Shown piece after piece: positions 36,288 through 44,847 of a DNA stretch of 64,000 bases. Position 1 is the stretch's first letter. Every line of letters begins with the position of its first letter. Under the pieces are notes generated by a model, which did no database searches, was not told the origin of the DNA, and saw only the letters and a list, made by a program, of their open reading frames with translations. Location of the stretch: the NCBI RefSeq assembly GCF_050433565.1, contig NZ_JBNPWZ010000001.1, positions 310,001 to 374,000 of the forward strand, read 5' to 3'. The position numbers and the translations under genes were made by a program. The DNA comes from Ornithinibacillus bavariensis (GTDB lineage: Bacteria > Bacillota > Bacilli > Bacillales > Amphibacillaceae).

Positions 36288-38288
36288 TTATAAGATTGCT
36301 TCTACAGTTTTCACGACATTTTCTACTGTAAATCCATATTCCTCAATTATTTTTTCACCAGGAGCTGATGCACCGAAACGATCAATACCTAATACTTTGC
36401 CTTCTAGACCAACATAGCGCTCCCAACCAAACGTAGATCCCATTTCAATGGCAATTCGTGCTTTAACTTCCGTTGGGAGGATACTGTTCTTATATGCTTG
36501 ATCTTGCGCTTCAAAACGATCCCAAGATGGCATGCTAACTACTCGTACATCAATCCCTTTTTCCTTTAGTGCATCCTGTGCCTGCATAGCTAAAGGAACT
36601 TCTGAACCAGTTGCTAATAGAATAGCATCGGGTACTTCCTTTTCTGAATTGCTAATAATGTAGGCACCTTTTTTCACGCCCTGATAAGCATGTTCTTTCG
36701 TCCCTTCTAAAGTAGGAAGTGCTTGTCTTGTAAGAACTAACGCAGTCGGTGTATCAGTTGATTCGACTGCTAAACGCCAGGCAGCAGCTGTTTCATTTGC
36801 ATCAGCTGGGCGGATCACTGAAAGTCCAGGCATTGCACGTAACGCTGCCAAATGTTCAATTGGTTCATGGGTTGGACCATCTTCACCGACTGCAATTGAA
36901 TCGTGAGTAAGTACATAAGTCACTGGTTGATTCATTAAAGCCGCTAAACGTATTGCTGGACGTAAATAGTCATTAAATACGAAGAATGTACCACCGAATA
37001 CCTTTAGTCCTCCATGAAGTGCCATCCCATTTAAGGCAGCCCCCATTGCAAATTCACGTACACCAAACCAAATATTTCGGCCTGTATAGTCATGACGAGA
37101 GAAGTCTTTTTCATTATTAATAGTTGTCTTGTTTGAACCTGCTAGGTCAGCACTTCCACCTATGAAGTTTGAGACTGTATTAGCAATTTGGTTGATGACT
37201 TTACCAGAAGCATCTCGTGTTGCAAGCTTATCGACACCAGGCTCAAATACCGGTAAAGATTTTTCCCAGCCTTCAGGTAGCTCCCCATTTATAATGCCTT
37301 TTAGTTCTCTAGCAGTCTCTGGGTATTTTTCTTCGTAGTTAGCAAATAAATTGTTCCAGCTAGCCTCTTCTTTTTCACCTGCAACGATAACCTTCTCGTT
37401 AAAATCAGCATATACCTCTTCTGGAACTTCGAATGGCTTATGTTGCCAACCATAAAATTCTTTCGTGAGTTTTACTTCATCGGTCCCAAGTGGTGCACCA
37501 TGTGAAGCAGCAGATGCAGACTTATTTGGTGAACCATAACCAATTACAGTTTTGACTTCAATTAATGTTGGTTGCTCTGTATTTTCTTGAGCTGCTTGGA
37601 TAGCCTTTCTAATTTTTGTTATGTTAGTTCCATCTTCCACAAATAGGGTTTGCCAGCCATAGGATTGGAAGCGTTCTTGAATATTTTCAGAGAAGGAACG
37701 GTTTAAATCACCGTCTAGTGAAATATCATTTGAATCATATAATACTACGATTTTACCAAGACCTAGATGTCCTGCGAGAGAGGCTGCTTCATGAGAGATA
37801 CCTTCCATTAGGTCACCATCCCCAACTAAAGCATAGGTGAAATGATCAATAATATTAAAATCTTCTCTATTATACTTAGTGGCGAGATGACGTTCTGCCA
37901 TTGCCATTCCTACTGCCATTGCAATTCCTTGCCCAAGAGGTCCAGTTGTAGCTTCTACACCATCCGTGTGATTCACTTCAGGATGTCCAGGAGTTTTAGA
38001 GCCCCATTGTCTGAAAGACTTAATATCTTCAATCGATACTTGATATCCAGACAGGTGGAGAAGACTATACAGTAGCATAGAGCCATGACCAGCCGAAAGA
38101 ATAAAACGGTCGCGATTAAACCATTTGGAATTTTTCGGATTGTGCTTCATGAAATCTGTCCAAAGTGTATATGCCATTGGTGCAGCCCCCATTGGTAATC
38201 CAGGATGACCAGAGTTTGCCTTTTCAATAGCGTCTATGGATAGTGTACGGATTGTATTGATTGATTGTTGTTCAATAGTATTAGCCAT
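36288..38288 (-). CDS. tkt: Transketolase
   Basis: The 666-residue enzyme shows the thiamine-diphosphate motif GDGDLMEGISHEAASLAGHL, the pyrimidine-domain segment ATRDASGKVINQIA, THDSIAVGEDGPTHEPIEHL, and a C-terminal domain to the end. It transfers two-carbon units between ketoses and aldoses in the pentose phosphate pathway. It is divergent from the galactitol-type operon, with a possible CcpA site between them. That neighbourhood may mean it serves pentitol/hexitol catabolism, or it may be the housekeeping copy. Confidence 0.96.
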   Translation of the reverse strand: MANTIEQQSINTIRTLSIDAIEKANSGHPGLPMGAAPMAYTLWTDFMKHNPKNSKWFNRDRFILSAGHGSMLLYSLLHLSGYQVSIEDIKSFRQWGSKTPGHPEVNHTDGVEATTGPLGQGIAMAVGMAMAERHLATKYNREDFNIIDHFTYALVGDGDLMEGISHEAASLAGHLGLGKIVVLYDSNDISLDGDLNRSFSENIQERFQSYGWQTLFVEDGTNITKIRKAIQAAQENTEQPTLIEVKTVIGYGSPNKSASAASHGAPLGTDEVKLTKEFYGWQHKPFEVPEEVYADFNEKVIVAGEKEEASWNNLFANYEEKYPETARELKGIINGELPEGWEKSLPVFEPGVDKLATRDASGKVINQIANTVSNFIGGSADLAGSNKTTINNEKDFSRHDYTGRNIWFGVREFAMGAALNGMALHGGLKVFGGTFFVFNDYLRPAIRLAALMNQPVTYVLTHDSIAVGEDGPTHEPIEHLAALRAMPGLSVIRPADANETAAAWRLAVESTDTPTALVLTRQALPTLEGTKEHAYQGVKKGAYIISNSEKEVPDAILLATGSEVPLAMQAQDALKEKGIDVRVVSMPSWDRFEAQDQAYKNSILPTEVKARIAIEMGSTFGWERYVGLEGKVLGIDRFGASAPGEKIIEEYGFTVENVVKTVEAIL

Positions 38289-38324
38289 ATCTAATAATCT
38301 CCTTTGTTAATTTACTAGTTTTTA

Positions 38325-38338
38325 TGAAATTGCTTTCA
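38325..38338. promoter_or_regulatory. Possible CcpA (cre) site between tkt and the galactitol-type operon
   Basis: TGAAATTGCTTTCA (reverse TGAAAGCAATTTCA) is palindromic and differs from the cre consensus TGNAARCGNWWWCA by one base in the core. It is 36 bp upstream of tkt, placing it in that promoter. Confidence 0.45.
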
Positions 38339-38422
38339 TAATCAAATAGTAAAACGAAATATGTCGAATAACAAGTCCTATGTTGTACAAAACTGTGAAT
38401 AATTAATGTAAATACTTTGATT

Positions 38423-38443
38423 AATATTGTAAATCACAATATT
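38423..38443. promoter_or_regulatory. Inverted repeat upstream of the galactitol-type regulator
   Basis: AATATTGT and ACAATATT are perfect 8-bp arms around AAATC. TTGTACAA occurs at 38383-38390 and again at 38442-38449, overlapping one arm. A TATAAT at 38492-38497 without a good -35 suggests an activated promoter. Confidence 0.45.
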
Positions 38444-38533
38444 GTACAAAGATTGTTCGGTAAATTGGGATGAAAACGGATACAAAACGTGTATAATAGG
38501 TGCTACAATAATACATGTCAAGGGGAGATAGAA

Positions 38534-40597
38534 GTGATACTAAGTGATCGATATAAAAGAATCTTAGATGACTTAATGAGTTATCCTAGTATGACAAGCA
38601 TGGAGCTTGAAAGGAAATATAGCTTAACCCGAAGGCAACTCGGGTACGGCATTACAAAAATAAATGAATGGCTGAAGGGTCATGATCTCCCGGCAATTGA
38701 AAGAACAAGACAAGGTCATTTTGTAATTGATCAAGCTATATTAACAAAGCTCTGTGGAAATTGGGAAGCGATTTCTAAGAAAGTCAATCGAACAATTTTG
38801 AGGGAAGATGAAAGAGTGCACTTTATTCTAATGATGCTTCTAAGTTCAGAGGAAGAATTGTCACTTAATCATTTTACGTATGAATTGGATGTGAGTAAAA
38901 ACACCGTTCTAAATGATCTAAAGCAGGCACAGACCTATGTGCACGAATACAATATAGTGATTCGTTATTCGAGAAAATTTGGATATGTACTTGAAGGAAA
39001 GGAATTCCAAATTCGAAAACTGCTTATGTATATGACATTTCAAATCCTGCAATTACGTGGTGGGGAAAGCTGGTTACAGAAGATAGCCAATATAAAAGCT
39101 GATGAATTAAATGAATTCAAGTTGCGTGTGGAAAAGGTTGAAAATCAACTCAACCTAAAATTCACCGATGAGAAGCATGATATGATGCCATACGTCTTGA
39201 TCTTACTGTTAAGACGAATTAAAAAGGGCCATCAAATGGAAGCATTTTCAATTGAATATGAGGAGCTTTCAAATACTAAAGAATATAAGGCGACCGAAGA
39301 GCTTTTATACGATATGGAAGACATCCCGTTATCGGATCGCTTATTCATAACGCTTCATATTCTCACGACAAACATTTTTTCATCAGAAATATTGGAAGAT
39401 GATCTGATGACGAACCTCTTACCTGCAATCGATAATATGCTAAGGCATTTTGAAAAGAGTGCTTGTGTTTATTTGCGGGATCGAGATCAACTGTTAGATA
39501 AGCTATTACAGCATTTGAAGCCAGCTTATTATCGAATTAAGTATCATCTTACAGATACCATCCTTTTTCAAGGTTCTCTAAGTAGAGAGTTCAAGGAGCT
39601 ACACCATTTAGTAAAACGTTCAATTGGACCACTTCGTGAATTGATAGGTTCAGAGATACCTGATAATGAAATTGCTTTCATAACAATGCTTATTGGCGGA
39701 TGGATGGATCGTCAAGGGGAAAGCATTGATAAAAAAGTAAAGGCTGTTGTCGTTTGTCCACAAGGCATTTCTGTATCAAGGCTTATGTTTAATGAGCTGA
39801 GAGAATTGTTTCCTGAGTTTATTTTTCTTGATTTTTTATCGGTGCGAGAGTTCTTAAAATATCCTTTAGAATATGATGTTATCTTTTCCCCGATAAATTT
39901 GGAGACAAATAAGAAACTATTTGTGACAAAGGCTTTTCTAGGAAAAGAAGAAAAATATCGTCTTCGGAAACAGGTCATGCTTGGTATTCATGGCTATGTT
40001 CCTGAAAGTGTTAATATTGATTACTTATTGGAGTTAATTGCTAACTATGCGACGATTCATCAGGAAGCGGAATTAAAGCAGTCTTTAGTACAGTACTTGG
40101 ATTTAAATGAAAATGGGAAATTTGTTACACATCATTACGTTGGGAATGATTTGAATTTAGAAGATTTAATCAATCCGGATACTATTACTCTAGTTGATTC
40201 GGTAGATTCATGGGAAACAGCTATTCGTTTAGGTGCAAATCCGCTGTTGAAAAAAGGGATTATAGAACCTCGATATGTTGATGCAATGCTCCGCTATTGT
40301 GAGGAAGACTCTTATATTGTAATTGCACCTGGTGTTGCTATTCCGCATGCTGCTCCAGATGATGGTGCTAAGCAGGTTGGAATGAGCTTTCTTAGAATCC
40401 GGGATGGTGTTTCCTATACGAATGATTATGACATCTATTTAATAATTGCTATTTCAGCGGTGGACAAGCAACAGCATATTCATGCTTTAATGCAACTCAT
40501 GAATTTGGTTGGTTCTGAGAAGGAATGTAATAAATTAATTAACGCCAATTCAGTTCAAGAAATAGTTGAGATCATTCAACACTATTCCAAGGATTGA
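38534..40597 (+). CDS. PRD-domain PTS regulator of the galactitol-type operon
   Basis: This protein of about 687 residues has an N-terminal HTH (SMELERKYSLTRRQLGYGITK), a second HTH near 85-150, two PRD domains (FITLHIL, NEIAFITMLIGGW), an EIIB-like domain (AVVVCPQGISVSRLM) and a C-terminal EIIA domain (VAIPHAAPDDG). It should activate the gat-type genes when the sugar is present. I chose the GTG at 38534, after AAGGGGAGATAGAA; an in-frame ATG at 38489 overlaps the promoter. Confidence 0.9.
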   Translation: MILSDRYKRILDDLMSYPSMTSMELERKYSLTRRQLGYGITKINEWLKGHDLPAIERTRQGHFVIDQAILTKLCGNWEAISKKVNRTILREDERVHFILMMLLSSEEELSLNHFTYELDVSKNTVLNDLKQAQTYVHEYNIVIRYSRKFGYVLEGKEFQIRKLLMYMTFQILQLRGGESWLQKIANIKADELNEFKLRVEKVENQLNLKFTDEKHDMMPYVLILLLRRIKKGHQMEAFSIEYEELSNTKEYKATEELLYDMEDIPLSDRLFITLHILTTNIFSSEILEDDLMTNLLPAIDNMLRHFEKSACVYLRDRDQLLDKLLQHLKPAYYRIKYHLTDTILFQGSLSREFKELHHLVKRSIGPLRELIGSEIPDNEIAFITMLIGGWMDRQGESIDKKVKAVVVCPQGISVSRLMFNELRELFPEFIFLDFLSVREFLKYPLEYDVIFSPINLETNKKLFVTKAFLGKEEKYRLRKQVMLGIHGYVPESVNIDYLLELIANYATIHQEAELKQSLVQYLDLNENGKFVTHHYVGNDLNLEDLINPDTITLVDSVDSWETAIRLGANPLLKKGIIEPRYVDAMLRYCEEDSYIVIAPGVAIPHAAPDDGAKQVGMSFLRIRDGVSYTNDYDIYLIIAISAVDKQQHIHALMQLMNLVGSEKECNKLINANSVQEIVEIIQHYSKD

Positions 40598-40630
40598 ACT
40601 AATTGGCAAAAGGAAGTGGGAGTGACAACG

Positions 40631-41119
40631 ATGAGTGACTTAATATTTGATGAATCTGTAATTCTATTAGATGTTGAAGCAGATACAAAGGAATCCGTAT
40701 TAGAAATTGTTGCAAAAAATCTAGTGGATAAAGGCTTAGTGAAGGAGAGCTTTATTCCAGCAATTTTAAAACGTGAAAGTGAGTTTGCAACAGGCCTTCC
40801 TACTGCTGGAGTTTCTGTAGCAATTCCACATACGGATGTAGAGCATGTGAATCAAAAAACCATCAGTGTAGCTGTACTAAAACAACCAGTTGATTTTGTC
40901 ATCATGGGAGACGATCAAGAAACAACTCCAGTACAGATTATTTTTATGTTGGCAATGAATGAAGCGCATTCACAGCTAACATTGTTACAAAAACTGATGC
41001 AGATTTTCCAGGATGAACAAACATTAACAACGATTGCTAATGAAACAAGTAAAACGAATATAAAAAAACTATTAGAAGAGAAATTAGACTTAGCAGCATA
41101 TGAAGGAGGTGAAAGATAA
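40631..41119 (+). CDS. gatA: PTS galactitol-family EIIA component
   Basis: The mannitol/fructose-type EIIA domain has its phospho-histidine in VSVAIPHTDVEHV. At 162 residues it has GatA length. I chose the ATG at 40631 (MSDLIFDES); GTG codons at 40616 and 40622 are in frame, and the latter is better spaced from AGGAAG, so the start is uncertain. It follows the regulator by about 30 bp. Confidence 0.88.
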   Translation: MSDLIFDESVILLDVEADTKESVLEIVAKNLVDKGLVKESFIPAILKRESEFATGLPTAGVSVAIPHTDVEHVNQKTISVAVLKQPVDFVIMGDDQETTPVQIIFMLAMNEAHSQLTLLQKLMQIFQDEQTLTTIANETSKTNIKKLLEEKLDLAAYEGGER

Positions 41120-41403
41120 TGGCTAAAAAGACCGTTTTAGTAGCTTGTGGTGCAGGTATTGCTACTTCTACTATTGTAAACAGTGCAATTGAAGAAATGG
41201 CTAAGGAACATAATATTGATGTGAATCTAGTTCAAATTAAAATTGCAGAGGTTAATAGTTATTTAGATACTGCAGACTTATTAGTTACAACTGCTATGAC
41301 AAAAACTGAATATCCATTCCCGGTAATAAATGCACGTAATTTCTTAACTGGTATTGGTATTGAAGATACAAAAAAACAAATCTTGGATGAACTTAAAAAG
41401 TAA
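41119..41403 (+). CDS. gatB: PTS galactitol-family EIIB component
   Basis: The 94-residue protein has the phosphocysteine in VLVACGAGIATSTIV, typical of GatB. It receives phosphate from EIIA and gives it to the sugar bound in EIIC. Its ATG overlaps the EIIA stop. A hairpin follows before the EIIC gene. Confidence 0.93.
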   Translation: MAKKTVLVACGAGIATSTIVNSAIEEMAKEHNIDVNLVQIKIAEVNSYLDTADLLVTTAMTKTEYPFPVINARNFLTGIGIEDTKKQILDELKK

Positions 41404-41430
41404 TGCGGGTTTGGTGGTCCTAAAGAATAG

Positions 41431-41460
41431 AGGTCGGCCTAAATTCCTTTAGTCTGACCT
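41431..41460 (+). promoter_or_regulatory. Hairpin between the EIIB and EIIC genes
   Basis: AGGTCGGCCTAAA pairs with TTTAGTCTGACCT with two mismatches and a 4-nt loop, with no T tract. It may act in mRNA processing or stability. Confidence 0.4.
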
Positions 41461-41505
41461 TCGTTTGGGACAATCTAAAATCTCTCTTCATTAGGAGGAA
41501 AAAGA

Positions 41506-42765
41506 ATGCAATCATTTGTTGATTTTATACAAGGATTTCTAGCATTAGGTGCAACTGTAATTCTGCCTGTCGCAATATTCTTACTTGGTTTATTCTTTGG
41601 ACAAAAGCCAGGGAAAGCATTCCGTTCAGGCTTAACAATTGGGGTAGCTTTTGTTGGTATTTTCTTAGTTATTGATTTGTTAACGACTAACTTAGGCCCA
41701 GCTGCTCAAGGTATGGTTGATCGTCTAGGAGTGGAATTGAATGTGATTGATGTGGGTTGGCCTGCAACATCTTCCATTGCGTGGGCTTCTGTTGTAGCTG
41801 CATTTATAATTCCACTAGGATTAGTGGTTAACGTTGTCATGCTTTTAACAAAGACAACGAGAGTAATGAATGTTGATATTTGGAACTACTGGCATTATAC
41901 ATTTATGGCAGCTGTTATTTATGCCATCTCTGGAAGTATTATTCAAGGCTTAATTGCTGCTGTTCTTTTCCAAATTGTATGTTTGAAAATTGCAGACTGG
42001 ACGACACCAATGGTTCGTGATTTCTATGAAATGCCTGGTGTATCTGTTGCGACAGGAAGTACAATATCTTATGCTCCTTTCATTTTTTTAGTAAAAGGTA
42101 TTCAAAGAATTCCAGGTCTTAAGAATTTAAAAGCAGATGCAGATTCGATTCAGAAGCGTTTTGGTGTGTTTGGGGATTCTATGGTAATCGGACTAATACT
42201 GGGTGCTGCTATCGGTGCATTAGCTGGTTATGATTTTGGTAAGATCATTAATATTGGTATGTCAATGGCTGCTGTAATGATTTTGATGCCACGTATGGTT
42301 AAGATTTTGATGGAGGGCTTAATGCCAGTATCAGAATCAGCACGTAACTGGTTAAATAAGAAGTTTGGAGATAGTGATATTACTATCGGTCTAGATGCAG
42401 CTGTACTATTAGGACATCCCTCAGTAATCGCTACAGCACTAATTTTGACACCGATTACAGTTTTAATTGCAGTAATCTTACCTGGTAATAATGTTTTGCC
42501 ATTCGGTGACTTAGCAACAATTCCATTTGTAATCGCTTTTATCGTTGGTGCTGCTCGTGGTAATATTATTCACTCTGTTATTGTTGGTACCATTATGATT
42601 GCTTTATCTCTTTATATGGCTACTGATATTGCCCCAGTGTTTTCACAAATGGCTACAGAGGCAAGTATTAAATTACCAGAAGGCTCAGCAATGGTTTCAA
42701 GTATTGACCAAGGTGGTAACCTGATTAACTGGGTAATCTGGAGAGTATTCGATTTATTTAATTAA
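41506..42765 (+). CDS. gatC: PTS galactitol-family EIIC permease
   Basis: The 419-residue polytopic protein (LALGATVILPVAIFLLGLFFGQKPG, GVFGDSMVIGLILGAAIG, LDAAVLLGHPSVIATALIL) matches the EIIC-Gat family. It imports a hexitol or pentitol and phosphorylates it with GatA and GatB. Similar systems are used for galactitol and for D-arabitol, so the substrate is uncertain. GGAGGAAAAAG precedes the ATG. Confidence 0.93.
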   Translation: MQSFVDFIQGFLALGATVILPVAIFLLGLFFGQKPGKAFRSGLTIGVAFVGIFLVIDLLTTNLGPAAQGMVDRLGVELNVIDVGWPATSSIAWASVVAAFIIPLGLVVNVVMLLTKTTRVMNVDIWNYWHYTFMAAVIYAISGSIIQGLIAAVLFQIVCLKIADWTTPMVRDFYEMPGVSVATGSTISYAPFIFLVKGIQRIPGLKNLKADADSIQKRFGVFGDSMVIGLILGAAIGALAGYDFGKIINIGMSMAAVMILMPRMVKILMEGLMPVSESARNWLNKKFGDSDITIGLDAAVLLGHPSVIATALILTPITVLIAVILPGNNVLPFGDLATIPFVIAFIVGAARGNIIHSVIVGTIMIALSLYMATDIAPVFSQMATEASIKLPEGSAMVSSIDQGGNLINWVIWRVFDLFN

Positions 42766-42773
42766 TAATGAAG

Positions 42774-42799
42774 AGTGGGGCTAACTGGTTAGTCCCACT
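42774..42799 (+). promoter_or_regulatory. Hairpin between EIIC and dehydrogenase genes
   Basis: AGTGGGGCTAAC and GTTAGTCCCACT pair along 12 positions with one mismatch and a 2-nt gap. There is no T tract. It probably protects or separates the mRNA segments. Confidence 0.45.
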
Positions 42800-42837
42800 A
42801 AATTATTTGGACCTAGTTTCTAAAGGAGGAGACATCA

Positions 42838-43869
42838 ATGAAATCATTAGTCAAAACAGAATTAGGATTTGGTCATCTTGAGGTACAAGATAAACCTGTA
42901 CCAACATCTGGTCCAGACCAGGTAAAGATTGAAGTGAAATATGCAGGGATTTGTGGTTCTGATATCCATACCTATGAAGGACATTATAAAGTTGCTGTTC
43001 CAGTGACTTTAGGCCATGAATTTTCTGGTGTGGTTGTAGAAGTTGGCGAGAATGTAACCGAGTTTAAAGTGGGTGATCGCGTTACTTCAGAAACAACTTT
43101 TTATATTTGTGGAGAATGTAACTATTGCCAATCTGGTGATTATAATCTTTGTAACCATCGTAAAGGACTTGGTTCCCAACAAGATGGTGGCTTTGCAAAG
43201 TATTTAATTGCTCGGAAAGAAAGCGTCCACCATTTACCGGAAAATGTTGATTATCAATCTGCTGCAATGACTGAGCCTTTAGCATGTACACACCATGCAG
43301 TTGCAAAAACAGATATAAATCAGGGGGATGTCGTTTTAGTAACTGGTCCTGGTCCAATTGGACTTCTAGCTGCACAAGTAGCTAAAAGTCATGGTGCAAC
43401 TGTAATTATTACGGGTTTATCAAATGATAAGGTACGCCTAGATAAAGCAAAGGAAGTTGGTATTGATTATACAGTCAATACACAGGAGCAAGATCTATCA
43501 GAACTAGTAAACAAATTAACAAATGGTTATGGAGTAGATGTTGTACTTGAATGCTCAGGTGCCGTTCCAGCAGCGAATCAAGCACTAGGCCTTTTGCGTA
43601 AAAAAGGACAATATGCACAGGTCGGACTCTTTGCTAAACCAATGGTTGAATTTGATTTGGACAAAATCATTCAAAAGGAGATTCGTGTGGTAGGTAGTAG
43701 AAGTCAAAGACCTGCTGACTGGGAGCCTTCTTTAGCATTGATGGATGAAGGAAAAGTAAATGCCAAAGCTCTTGTAACGCATATCTTTGATATTACTGAA
43801 TGGGATAAGGCATATGAAGCAATTAAAAGCGGTGAGGCTATTAAAGTTTTATTAACACCAGTAGAATAA
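42838..43869 (+). CDS. Zinc-dependent polyol (phosphate) dehydrogenase, first copy
   Basis: The 343-residue medium-chain dehydrogenase has the catalytic zinc motifs AGICGSDIHTYEGH and TLGHEFSGVVVEVGENV, structural zinc cysteines (CGECNYCQSGDYNLC), and the NAD site VTGPGPIGLLAAQVAK. It likely oxidises a polyol or polyol phosphate made by the PTS. A second enzyme of the same family is encoded at 44848, so the two may act at different positions or steps. GGAGGAGACATCA precedes the ATG. Confidence 0.9.
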   Translation: MKSLVKTELGFGHLEVQDKPVPTSGPDQVKIEVKYAGICGSDIHTYEGHYKVAVPVTLGHEFSGVVVEVGENVTEFKVGDRVTSETTFYICGECNYCQSGDYNLCNHRKGLGSQQDGGFAKYLIARKESVHHLPENVDYQSAAMTEPLACTHHAVAKTDINQGDVVLVTGPGPIGLLAAQVAKSHGATVIITGLSNDKVRLDKAKEVGIDYTVNTQEQDLSELVNKLTNGYGVDVVLECSGAVPAANQALGLLRKKGQYAQVGLFAKPMVEFDLDKIIQKEIRVVGSRSQRPADWEPSLALMDEGKVNAKALVTHIFDITEWDKAYEAIKSGEAIKVLLTPVE

Positions 43870-43903
43870 TAGAATCTCTATTTTAACGGGGGGGGCAGTC
43901 AGA

Positions 43904-44575
43904 ATGAATAAAGAAGAATTAATTTCCATTATTGATTATACATTGTTAAAACCAACAGCAACGAAAGAAGATATTAAGCTATTTTGTGAAGAAACAATTG
44001 AATATGGATTTAAAACAGTATTTGTTAACCCATATTATGTTTCTTATGCTCATCGTTTATTGTCTTCACATGGTATTAAGGTAGGGGTTCCAATCGGATT
44101 CTCACTAGGTGGAGCAACTACACATGTAAAGGTAGAAGAAACAAAGGAAGCAATTAAAAATGGAGCAACTGAAATTGATATGCTCATTAATTTAGGAGCA
44201 CTTAAATCTGGTGAATATGATGTTGTACGTGATGATATAGCTGCAGTTGTGAAAGCAGCTAATGGACTAACAACGAAGGTAATCATTGAAACAGCCTTAT
44301 TATCGGATGATGAAAAAGTAAAAGCTACGGAGTTAATTATGGAGGCTGGAGCTGACTTTGTAAAGACTGCTACAGGATTTAATGGTGGTGGTGCGACTGA
44401 AAAAGATGTAAAACTACTTCACTCTGTCGCTGGAGATAAACTTGGTGTAAAGGCAGCAGGTGGTATTAAAACCTATGAGGATGCTGTAAAAATTGTCAAA
44501 GCCGGTGCAACCCGCATTGGCGCAAGTGGTGCCACTGCAATCATTAACGGTGGAGTATCGACATCATCTTACTAA
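43904..44575 (+). CDS. deoC: Deoxyribose-phosphate aldolase family protein
   Basis: The 223-residue barrel has the DERA active-site set: Schiff-base lysine in FVKTATGFNGGGAT, the proton-relay Asp in EIDMLINLGALK and the second lysine in GVKAAGGIKTYEDA. The usual IDHT near the N-terminus is IDYT, and CVNP is FVNP. Known DeoC splits deoxyribose-5-phosphate. In a galactitol-type operon without a visible tagatose-bisphosphate aldolase it may cleave a different phosphosugar. The ATG follows a G-rich stretch. Confidence 0.85.
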   Translation: MNKEELISIIDYTLLKPTATKEDIKLFCEETIEYGFKTVFVNPYYVSYAHRLLSSHGIKVGVPIGFSLGGATTHVKVEETKEAIKNGATEIDMLINLGALKSGEYDVVRDDIAAVVKAANGLTTKVIIETALLSDDEKVKATELIMEAGADFVKTATGFNGGGATEKDVKLLHSVAGDKLGVKAAGGIKTYEDAVKIVKAGATRIGASGATAIINGGVSTSSY

Positions 44576-44663
44576 ATGAAGTGCCAGATATTTCCCCATT
44601 TTTATCTGAAATCTTGTCATATAACAAGGAATAATGAAAATTATGGAAGGAAAGTGAACAACC

Positions 44664-44822
44664 ATGGTAGATGCTCTTTTAGACTTTATGTTAGGACCTT
44701 TACGAGGTATTAGTCAATTTTATATTGAACACCAAATGATTATGAACACAATTGTCATCGGATTTGCTGTGTATAAAATCTTAAACAATAATAAAAAAAC
44801 TGAGAAAAAGTCAGCTAGTTAA
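44664..44822 (+). CDS. Small single-span membrane protein of the galactitol-type operon
   Basis: This 52-residue gene has an ATG at 44664 behind GGAAGGAAAGTGA and ends at TAA 44820-44822, just before the next dehydrogenase. The product begins MVDALLDFMLGPLRGISQFY, has one hydrophobic segment (about 26-38, NTIVIGFAVYKIL) and a lysine-rich tail, so it is probably a cytoplasmic-tailed membrane protein. I do not recognise it. Its place suggests an accessory to the permease or dehydrogenase. Confidence 0.72.
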   Translation: MVDALLDFMLGPLRGISQFYIEHQMIMNTIVIGFAVYKILNNNKKTEKKSAS

Positions 44823-44847
44823 CACAACAAAGAAAAGGGTGTTTGTT

